Source: Sipunculus nudus
Taxonomy: Eukaryota; Annelida; Sipuncula; Golfingiida; Sipunculidae
Assembly (NCBI GenBank): GCA_026874595.1
Contig: CM049313.1
Location: 23,310,008-23,374,007, forward strand
Length of the DNA stretch: 64,000 nucleotides
Direction of reading: 5' to 3'
The position numbers and the translations under genes were made by a program. Positions within the stretch are counted from its first letter, which is position 1. Every line of letters begins with the position of its first letter. The notes beneath the pieces were generated by a model. That model ran no database searches, was not told the DNA's origin, and saw only the letters and a program-made list of their open reading frames with translations. Shown here in pieces: positions 38,336 to 47,314 of the stretch.

Positions 38336-38575
38336 TTATATCCTGTTGTCAACCAGGCCCAGTGACTACCGAACTTCCGGGATCTGAGTGTATAGCCATC
38401 ACCAATTTGGGTCCGCATTTTGAGTAATACACGGCCAGGTGTCACACTATATTGTTTCATCCAGGATTTGGGCCGACCCTGAAAAATTCCGCCGTTCATC
38501 GACTGAGATTCGAACTCACGATCTCAAGGCTTTGGGTCCGCTGCTCAAGCGCTCAACCACAGAAACCCTTGTTCC
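38336..38575 (-). mobile_element. tRNA-derived SINE, copy 4
   Basis: On the minus strand: GTTTCTGTGGTTGAGCGCTT (best preserved box A of the family), box B GTTCGAATCTC (complement of 38505-38515), then the tail GGGCCTGGTTGACAACAGGA followed by ATATAAAT. The head is the most tRNA-like of the four copies. Confidence 0.75.
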
Positions 38576-39142
38576 CAGCTTTCATCACTTTAAAATGTAA
38601 TACATTAAATATAGTAACGAAATGTTTAAAAAGAAGACCGGAATCGATCTCCCCAGTGGATATCCGACGAATACTCTGGAGCTAATGAATTGCAAAGGAA
38701 ATCCCCGTCTAATGCTGTCCAATTAAAGTAACATATATCGTCCATGAGTAAAATATATGATAGCGGAAAATTTTTTACTCATGGAGAATCTGACTTTAAC
38801 CGACATTTTCCATATTTGTCTGAGACCCGGTGTGCCCTGAATTTAATAAACCTATCTCTGCATAATTCCAAGGTAGGCAGCGCGGGCAATAACCTTACCC
38901 AAAATGATAAAGTATTCCTTTGGTCTTCCATTGAATTGCCTACCTTTGTTTTATGTACGTATGGATTTGATTATATTTCTGGATACGTGACATGGTTGTC
39001 TTGGCAATAATGTTAGCATGGATTCAGAGAGTGGGTTGATGTATTTATAAAGGGTAGGTACCTACTACATAACCTGTTGGTGTCATTTCTATTGAATGAG
39101 GATGAAGACAGCGTACGAGGGCAACGACATGTAATCATTACT
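38576..39142. other. Unassigned, no gene seen
   Basis: A plus-strand open frame of 88 codons (38744-39010) has no motif and no clear splice context. Confidence 0.45.
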
Positions 39143-39310
39143 AGGGGTAGCCCTTAATTCCGACATGCGACCTGTGACATCTGGGTTTTAGTGTATACTA
39201 AAATGGCGGTACCCTGGAGCGGTTTCGATCTTTTTGCGGGGTCAGGGTCTGATAAGGCCACGGGAAAAAACAAGAGAGTACTATAAGGAAAATGTGGAAT
39301 CTATCTGGGA
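39143..39310 (+). mobile_element. One end of the CCGACATGCG transposon family
   Basis: TAGCCCTTAATTCCGACATG then CGACCTGTGACATCTGGGTT and AAAATGGCGGT reproduce about 70 bp of the left end of the element at 28473-29188. The opposite end was not found, so this copy is truncated or rearranged. Confidence 0.6.
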
Positions 39311-39714
39311 AGAGAGTTCTGTTGCCTAAAGACCCATATCTTCCAATTAGAAGCCGAAGAAAAACTTAAATTCGCTTATGTCCGGAGGAATAACCGCATG
39401 AGCTGGGTAGAACACCACCCGAGTCTCTTGCATGCGTAATTACGCGCGTGGGTGGCAGTCTGCCAATCATCACATGAGACGGAAATGTTCACTTAACATT
39501 CACATGACAGGCAGGTTTAGAGCTTTACTTGTTTCCAATTATACTAAGTGAAATTATGGTTAGCAGAACGCACGCAATGGCAAAGGGGAATCATAAAACT
39601 GAGGCTTTTAGTTGCAAAGAAAATGAATGTTCGCCCATTGTTTTGTATAATTAAACGAGAAGGTTGTATGGAAGTCTTCGGTTACTACGTATGTATAACT
39701 TAAAGAGTACATAT

Positions 39715-40105
39715 TAGGGTTGCGCGATAGTCTTGATATATCGATATATCGCGATACGTTTTCATATATAGGTATTTTCGATATTTTGTCAAACGTGAAT
39801 TAAAGTGTAATTATTGTAGTAAATATAAGGTTTCTGCTACAGTTGAGACATCAAACTAGATTTTAATTGGTGAAAGGTCGCTTACGTGCCGCATATGTTC
39901 AAGTAGGCCAGATAGACCAAGCATATGATACCTGCCCGTCACAGGAACTTTGTATGATTCCTCAATGGTTTATTGGTAAAAATATATTTCCATACGGGAA
40001 AATTAGGAAGTATAAAACACGGTCATAATAACTTTTGATTATTTATAAACATTCTCTCCTTTCATCTTATGAGGACTGCAGGAATATCAAGTAGCATGCG
40101 TGGAG
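39715..40105 (+). mobile_element. hAT-like non-autonomous repeat, copy C
   Basis: Starts TAGGGTTGCGCGATAGTCTT then ATATCGATATATCGCGATAC. Interior blocks GTTTATTGGTA and CATTCTCTCCTTTCATCTTA and the distal GACTGCAGGAATATCAAG align with copies A and B. Confidence 0.55.
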
Positions 40106-40216
40106 TATTTTTACCAAGAACGGAATCTTTGTGACGGTTACACAGCTGTTACTTTGCACCATATATCCATCTCTGTGCGAAATCATGAAAGCCGACTTAT
40201 TTCTTGTAAACCGATA

Positions 40217-40218
<2 letters not shown>

Positions 40219-40267
<49 letters not shown>
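40219..40267. repeat. AT microsatellite
   Basis: TA repeat directly abutting the 3' end of the LTR, which hides any target duplication there. Confidence 0.95.
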
Positions 40268-40271
<4 letters not shown>

Positions 40272-41029
40272 ACGGAACCTTATATAAACAGATCACGTAT
40301 GCGAGATGAACACGAAATTTTGTAATGGAAATTAAAAAAAGTCAGATTCTGTAACACTAGGCAGCGTGAAATGTCTAGGGGAAGGAATAAAAAAGTCAGT
40401 GGTCTTTTGTTAACAAATAACTATAATTTATTCTTAAAACAACCCTAACATTACAATACACTAATTCAATACAATTATACAGTAAAACAGCGGTATAACA
40501 ACAAATCAATACAATCACATAGAAAAATAAACAATGTGCACAGTACCTGGATACCAACACCGTCACAACGATAAGTTCTTTAAATGTATACTCTCGGAGA
40601 ATGACAGTCCAGTGTAAAGCTCTTGTAACAATCCAGAAAGAAAACTGAAGTCCAAAAGAGTCTGTAGAAAAAATATTATTGCCGTACACGTAGGATAAGG
40701 TCCCACAAACCGACACACACGATTCTGCGTAAGCTGGAATCTTCTCTGCACTCTGCCCTCGGTTCTAAAACACATCCCCTTTATATACTCTTCACCACAA
40801 GCCGAGACTTTTCCACTTCTAGAACATTCGAAGAATAATACATTATACACGGTAAGCACGCGTCACAGGAATTCTCTAGAAAAACATCGCTGTGTGTATC
40901 TCTACATACCAGGGTCATCACGTGACCTCGGCCAGGCGTGAAGACCTCCAGCCAGCATGACAACGAGAGTTCAACCAGTACGGATTAAACATAAAGTGCA
41001 ACAACAACACGAGTTACGCCCGTGTCACA
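40268..41029 (-). mobile_element. Solo LTR of a retrotransposon
   Basis: Read on the minus strand, the segment starts TGTGACACGGGCGTAAC (41029) and ends TTCCGTAACA (40268), i.e. TG...CA with short inverted ends TGTKAC. It has LTR signals in the right order: a TATA box (TATATAAAGG, complement of 40779-40788), about 350 bp further a polyadenylation signal AATAAA (complement of 40427-40432), then about 140 bp that would be the end of R plus U5. No gag, pol or primer-binding site is adjacent, so it would be a solo LTR left by recombination. No clear target duplication: one flank is a microsatellite. The alternative, a short TATA-driven transcript, cannot be excluded. Confidence 0.5.
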
Positions 41030-41050
41030 CAATAAAAGGAGCACCTATAG

Positions 41051-41052
<2 letters not shown>

Positions 41053-41126
<74 letters not shown>
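41053..41126. repeat. AT then GT microsatellite
   Basis: About seventeen AT units followed by about twenty GT units. Confidence 0.95.
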
Positions 41127-41128
<2 letters not shown>

Positions 41129-42970
41129 ATGTACATTGATTTCAGTCACTTCAGAAACAAAATTATATTTTTTTTCAAGGATGTAAGATAATTATTTTTG
41201 CTGTTTTCACTCGTACACGATTAAAATCCTTTAATGGGATTTGTATATCACTGTATTCAAATATCTTATTACTTGTCAAGTTCTGAATAAAGAATAAACT
41301 GCACGCAAATGAAAAATGAACTTTTTCCCCTTTTTAAGGTTGCAATGAGATCCCTTGTATAAATTGCTCACATTCCATTCTGTCCGAGTTTTTGTGCCGA
41401 CTTGGCACAAATCCATGTGAAAGATTTAGCATACAGTCAAGGCTTCAAAAAATTGGAATTGGAGCCAGCTCTCAATAAGTGTTCTTTGAAGAAAGATGAC
41501 ATCGTTAAATAAGACATCGTCTAGCGTTACATATGTTTCTTTTGGTGAATACTTCAAGCTGAGTACGCCGCAACCGCGTCCTCTGGTTCAAAGCACTGAT
41601 GCAGTGCTGAAAGTTAACAGTACACTGGGGACCAAAGCTTGCTCTCCGAGGATGAGACGAAGGAACTTCCATGCTATTAATGAAGTTGATAGTCTGGAAT
41701 TCGTGCCATACACCGATGAGAATCGTCAAACGAGGCTAAATGACCCACTGTTGAGTCAATCTGTTTGACCCACGAACCGGTTTCCGCGTGGACGTGTTTC
41801 TTAATGAGCTCCGCCTGTACTATTAATTTTGTTGGCGTTATTGGCCAGCGGTCATCATTTTCAATATGTAGCAGTTCGCATGGTTAATGGTGGCAGATAG
41901 GGGCAGAGATTGGTTCCAAATGTAAGCTGGCAGGCGCTTCTGGATTCTGTCCACGCACTGATAGACTAATTTGATTCACTCAGCACTCTTCAGCCTCGTA
42001 TGGTAAAATGATTACGCGAGGTTTAGATTGTATTGTTGACGTTTCCAGATTGAGATGTACTGCCCATAGTGACCCAAGGTTATGCAAATATTTACACAAT
42101 ACGTAATAATTCTGTCCTTAAATGCATATGAATTCTATGATTCAGAAGAAACGAACACGTCCAAATGTTTATTAGTTTGCAACTATGCATTTTAAGCAGT
42201 TCATATTAATAATATGATAAATATTTAAATACATTACAAAATTTTTCTTATGCCCAGTTCGTGGTAAGACACATCAACAAGTTATTTTTTTCCTATTTTC
42301 CTATTAAAGGATATTTACAATTGGTTCCTCAAAATGGTGAGCATTAAATAGTTACAGATGTAGCAGCGTTTCCGAAGATTTAGAACTGGTTAGGACAGAT
42401 TAAAATGGTGTTTTGTCTCAAAACTTCTAAATCGGCCTTTTTTTTAACAAAATCCTGTTCTATCGTATTTGATTCCTAAAAAAAAGATTCAATGTTACAT
42501 AACTTTTCAAATTTGACACAGATCACTTTTTGGGACGCTCCGAAATTCTATGTAACACTTCAAAATTATGGCCTGAGAGTCCTATATATATATATATATC
42601 TTATATGGTTTTATACATTTTTCCTGTCATATAGCATGGTCACAGAACTGAAAAAAAATTCACGTTAATTGTCGCCGCCCTGTATTTTGATTACCTTTCT
42701 CACATTATCATCGACATATGTTATTCAGAGACAAACAAGCCGAGCGTCAGAGGCTGACACTGTTCTTGTAATGAATCCTCAGCTGCTGTAACTGAATGCT
42801 CCAGACCTTCTGATACCTATAAGATGCTTTTACCTGTAACATGATTGTCTCGGTCGTCTCTGAAAAAAGTCCATGCACGTAACTTAACTTTTGATCCGAT
42901 TGAGTTTCATATTCTTCACACTCAAGTCAATAACTAAACGACAGTAAAACTAAAGTTATTTTTTCTGGTA
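41127..42970. other. Unassigned; conserved-looking block 41390-42095
   Basis: The block is non-repetitive and balanced. It is open for 90 codons on the plus strand (41496-41768) with no motif. Downstream it contains a perfect octamer ATGCAAAT (42082-42089). 42096-42970 is AT-rich with nothing recognised. Confidence 0.35.
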
Positions 42971-43065
42971 CATTTAGCTCAGCTGACCTTCAGTTAAGCT
43001 GAGCTATAGCGATCGGTCTTTGTCCTTTCGTCTCTGTGACCGTCAGTCCGGACGACCTTCTCTCT
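42971..43065 (+). repeat. Hairpin-headed GCTCAG repeat
   Basis: TAGCTCAGCT (42975-42984) and AGCTGAGCTA (42997-43006) form a 10-bp stem with a 12-base loop, followed by TAGCGATCGGTCTTTGTCC and TCGTCTCTGTGACCGTC. This head plus GTC-rich lead resembles an abundant repeat I know from molluscan genomes; a decayed copy is at 60868-60930. Confidence 0.5.
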
Positions 43066-43330
43066 GTTAAGCCAGCCTACCAATTTTTATTTGCGGGCCA
43101 GATTTTTCTAAGCGGCCGGAAAAATCTACAAGGCCGGCGGGCCCAGCACACCTACAGATTTTTTTTGTGCAGATCACCAGATTTTTAGGTCATTTTGGAG
43201 AATTTTTATTTTGTCTCCAGGATTGTTTTTTGGAGTCAGAAATGATAAAATTAAGGACCAGGTAGGCTGTAAATCAGCCGTTTTGGTTGTGGTCAGATGT
43301 TAAATCGCTGGCACAGACATCAAGCCGACG

Positions 43331-43668
43331 GTGACCGGAAATCGATTTAAGATTTGCCCGGGCGGTAACGTGAAACTGATTTTATCATACCCCGCATGAT
43401 TCAGATAACCCCTTATAAACAGTTGTTTCTTCATGCCTTTTTTTACTATTATTGATGCATTTACTATCTGGTGTATATTCCAAATTTGGTTGAATCTTTG
43501 TATATTTTATTATTGTATATAACGAGTTCTACGCGCATTGGGGGAAGCAGTATAAAATAAAATGAACAATATTATTAACATCTTGCAGTTTCTCCTAACG
43601 TGTGGGTATCAGATTACCGGGGGGGGGGTAATCTGATAATGGGGTGACCAGAGGTCTTTACACCGGTC
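43331..43668. mobile_element. ATTTCAGATTACCCC foldback element, copy 2
   Basis: Left end GTGACCGGAAATCGATTT, lacking the TGTA seen in other copies; right end GGTAATCTGATAATGGGGTG then GAGGTCTTTACACCGG. The poly-G run lies at about 43619-43628. The core (AACAGTTGTTTCTTCATG, TTTACTATTATTGATG) matches copy 1. It is the shortest and most decayed member. Confidence 0.65.
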
Positions 43669-44501
43669 CATTTAACACGTCTCAACCGGTCCAAGCTGTC
43701 AGACACAAGTTGCAACAAGAAGTGTTTTTGTCTGCCAGCCCTCAAACCCAAAGGGTTCTCCTCGCTGTCTACTGATTAGAGTCTGGTGGCTAACAATGAG
43801 AAAGAACTGCTGCTCTGTTAAGCTGGGAAAGGTGATAGACTTGAAGCGTCGCATAAGTCAAACCCCTGTTTTTAATCAAAGTGATTGGATTGATCAGGCT
43901 GTCAGGGGTCACGTGGTACAGTGCTCTCCTCATAAAGAAACAAAAACAGTGACCCGGGATTTCCTGTAGGCATCAAGAAAGTTCACAAACTAGTTTCATT
44001 ATTCATGGGGGCGGGATTATGGTACGTTTTTGTCGCTTTGATTTTCCGATGAGGGCCCGCCGGAAGAAAACAGAAGGTTTAATTTGCTAATGGCGTTAAT
44101 TAGCCACGTAAAGGATTGTATATAAGGACGGATGTTATTTGGCCCGGATGATAACGTACTCTTTTTAGCGACTTCAGTGCGCTGTAAGGAGAGCTGTAAA
44201 AGATTGTATTAAACACTTCTGTTCCTTGTTTAATATGAAGTTAATACAAGACAATCCTAGATTGAAAAACGATTTATCAATTTATCCTTTGATAGCATTA
44301 TGTATTTAAGGCCTTATAGTTCCACCATCTTCTGATTAAGAGCTGAAAGCCTCCAACGAAAATGTATTTAGTATGAAACAAAGGAGAAACAGATTATAAT
44401 TGGTCGTTAATCATTTCCATGCGAGTCTCCGCCATATTTACACAATCTCTATGAAGCCTTAGTAAGTCAAGTCTCATTTAGGATTGTATAAACATTTGAC
44501 T
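43669..44501. other. Unassigned; conserved-looking block 43680-44200
   Basis: No frame or repeat. The stretch near 44090-44110 contains GCTAATGGCGTTAATTAGC, a near-palindromic pair of homeodomain-type TAAT words, followed by TATATAAGG (about 44119). Only inference supports a regulatory role. Confidence 0.35.
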
Positions 44502-44725
44502 GGTTAGGTGAAGTAAGATTCATCTGACTAAGGTTTATGTCCTAAGGGTTAGGGAGGTCAACAAGGGTTCGTCTGACCAAGGTATGTATTAAGGACTGGT
44601 AAGGTGAAGTTGGATTCGTCTGACCAAGGTGTGTACTTATAGATCTGGGGAGATCAGAGGAGTGGTTGGGTGGGTGGGGGGGGGGGGGGCATGGGGAGGT
44701 CAATAAGAATCCGTCCGATTCATAT
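44502..44725 (+). repeat. Short tandem array, unit about 48 bp
   Basis: Units begin at about 44502, 44547, 44598 and 44647 with a final partial copy at 44690. Shared words are GGTTAGGTGAAGT, GATTCGTCTGACCAAGGT and GTATTAAGGACT. A poly-G run (about 44677-44688) interrupts the last units. Confidence 0.75.
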
Positions 44726-45090
44726 AATTTACACATGTGGTATCCGTTTACGTAGCCATGACAACATGACCTAATTACTACGATTCTAACTGAAACTGAA
44801 AGGTCCTTATTTGATACATGATACTCGTTACGTCGAAAAATGCACGAGATTAACATATATATATGAGTCATGAAGAAGTCTATTTTAGATATTGTTAGAA
44901 ATGGCGGAATCATGGTCTGGTTAACTATAAGCGACAGGGTGCCTGTGGAAACTTGAAATAGAGTTACAAAACTATTTAAAAAACATATGATGCCACTCTG
45001 ACATTTCTGTCGCCATTTCAGTCGACATATGACAGACGTACCGTTTACGGTATTATCATTTAACTGTATTGATTATTTTTTCTTTATATG

Positions 45091-45143
<53 letters not shown>

Positions 45144-45244
45144 CAACCCTTCATCATTACATTGTTTATAGGCACTTGGTCCAGTATTCAAAAGCGTCAT
45201 TTAAGATATAATCTCATAAAAATCTCACAGATTCTATCGATATT
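44726..45244. other. Unassigned; AT microsatellite at 45093-45143
   Basis: No gene seen. The interrupted AT repeat is the only feature. Confidence 0.6.
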
Positions 45245-45340
45245 GCAACATTTTTTCTTTGCGTGGTTGTATGAATCGAACCGGGGACTTTCAGCTCTGA
45301 AGCCCGACGCCTTATCCACTAGAACATATGTCTTACTCCC
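45245..45340 (-). repeat. tRNA-like fragment (old SINE head or pseudo-tRNA)
   Basis: On the minus strand TGTTCTAGTGGATAAGGCGT resembles a tRNA D arm with box A, and CCCCGGTTCGATTC is a good box B about forty bases on. The T-stem and acceptor do not pair, so it is not an intact tRNA. It belongs to a different family from the four SINE copies listed. Confidence 0.5.
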
Positions 45341-46542
45341 TTTACCTATATTTAACATAAAAAGGACAACCGTTTAGTAACCGTGGAATATAAGCGAATC
45401 ATTCCTTACAGAACTAACTTTTATAATCATTCTGGTGAAGTCAGACTTTGGACTTTGAACCTATAATGGATCGAGTGGCATAGCCCTGGGTATGTTGTTG
45501 CAGCCTGCGAGAACAGTTTATGTACAAGTTCCTGTCAATTTAGAGATAAACTCAAAATATCATATCCGGAATTCCTTGCAAACTCTAGCCGGGCTATTGT
45601 TAGATTTCACATGGGAAGTAAAATGTCTTACGGATAACCGCACCCAGTTCCCTTGGTTGCCCCTTGTTCTGGCATTTATGATATGTAAATCGGTAGGAAA
45701 CGCACATATGGCAAACAGCTAGTCTGGTCACCCGACGGTCTGATTTGGCAAACTGGTCCTTAATATTGTACGAAGCCCGACCAGTGTGTGAGCATGTGGC
45801 GAAAGAGTCGTCACTGAAATATGTATGAGCCCACTAGGTCGTCCTTGTTGACGGGGGAGTTTTTATTGGACAGCATGCGTCATTGGTCTATTTATGTCAA
45901 AAGTCCGTTGAAGTTGTTTTGCATCAACTCGACTCAAGTACCCACAAGAAGACAATCAAGAAGAACAGGACATGTTTTTATTGAAGAACAACATAGTGGC
46001 ATTTGACAAGCAGCAGTAATGCCACTAATTTGTTTTATTTTCTCACTAGTATTTACAACGTTGTGTAAAATCCCTGGAACAAAATTAGTCTGACTGCAAT
46101 ATCATTAGATTATTGCAGACATATTAAATACGTAACAATAGGGGGATTCAAATATTACATTAAGTATATTAATTTGATCGTTATTAAGAATGATTTCGGT
46201 TTCACAATAACATAAAATCATTATTAAGGAATACTCTCCTGTATTGAGTAGCCATGACAACATGACATTCAGGCCGTTTTAAAATTACCTCATAGGGGCT
46301 AAACGTCTTAGTAAATTAAAATTTGAGGTTTGGGTAACAAGCTGCTGCTAGTATTTGAACAGACCTGTGCCAAATAATTTTAAAACATTCACCTGATATT
46401 TATCGAAAAACAAAACTAAACAGAACCCACTTTTGACTGATGTGATCTGCATGTAATATACAACGATGTAACATTGACTATACATTTTCAAGAGGACATC
46501 ATCGGGAGTGACCGTGAAACGTAGAGTTACACCGGGAACAAA
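45341..46542. other. Unassigned, no gene seen
   Basis: Two short plus-strand open frames (45492-45722, 45821-46006) lie in balanced sequence without recognisable motifs. Confidence 0.4.
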
Positions 46543-46550
46543 TCGCTAAG

Positions 46551-46819
46551 TAGGGCTGGGTATCGCATAAAATTTTCGTATTGCAATATGCTATGATATG
46601 TAATGGCGTATTGAGATACTTAGCGGCTTTCACTTTCAGCCCTCTACTTAATCCAACCCATAAGATTGGTAACAAACCTTACTTTTTAACTGCAACTGAC
46701 CAGTTTCAGTCATGTTTGAAAAAAAATCGAAAATATCGGTTTATAAAAACGATATCGCGAAAAGCAATATGCGAATCATATTATATAGCGATAAAATCGA
46801 ATCCCCCCCCCCCACCCTG
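46551..46819. mobile_element. 269-bp hAT deletion derivative
   Basis: Ends are TAGGGCTGGGTATCG and, inverted, CAGGGTGGGGG. The flanks TCGCTAAG (46543-46550) and TTGCTTAG (46820-46827) agree at six of eight positions, as expected for an aged 8-bp hAT target duplication. The interior GCGGCTTTCACTTTCAGCCC matches copies A and B at 2953 and 7437, and subterminal AATATGCGAAT blocks match copy B, so this is a shortened member of that family. The poly-C run near the right end has been inserted into or grown from the terminus. Confidence 0.75.
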
Positions 46820-46999
46820 TTGCTTAGTGAGACAATATTGCGGAGAAATCAGGACAATTTCGTATTATGCTGGTGATGAAGTTTTTTTTTACATGGGGAT
46901 TTTTTTAAAATCGGGATCACTTCGGGGTAATGTTTTGACACATCTGGATAAATCGCAAGCTTCGGTGGACATAGATCAACCGACAACAAGATGTTTCCC

Positions 47000-47314
47000 C
47001 GATGTGTCTCAATGTTATGACACCGTTATGACATTGAAATGACATCGGAGAACACCGTTATGACATCGGAGGACACCGGTATGACATCGGTATGACACCG
47101 GAGAACACCGTTATGACATCGGTATTACACCGGAGGACACCGTTATGACATCGGTATGACACCGGAGGACACCGTTATGACATCGGTATGACATTGTAGG
47201 ATACGTATTAACATCGGGGTGATATCGGAGGACAACGTTATAACATCGGTATGACACCGGAGCACACCGTTATGGCATCGGGATTACATCGGAGGACACC
47301 GTTATGGGATCGGG
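47000..47314 (+). repeat. 32-bp minisatellite of GACATCGG/GACACCGG units
   Basis: About ten copies of a 32-bp unit, GACACCGTTATGACATC followed by GGTATGACACCGGAG. Each unit is itself two related 16-base halves, so the array grew from a shorter ancestor. The same core word occurs at 8106-8345 and 54207-54290. Confidence 0.85.

Noticed and set aside
40396-40859. Overlapping minus-strand open frames of about 100 codons
   Set aside because: They lie in the R/U5-like part of the putative LTR and carry no motif.
45245-45340. Possible intact tRNA gene (-)
   Set aside because: Boxes A and B are present but the T-stem and acceptor stem do not pair, so it is a pseudo-tRNA or SINE head.
46581-47042. 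153-codon plus-strand open frame
   Set aside because: Spans the hAT derivative, a poly-C run and the start of the 32-bp array, three unrelated pieces.
47000-47314. CRISPR-like regular repeats
   Set aside because: Units are contiguous and there are no unique spacers; the context is a metazoan genome.
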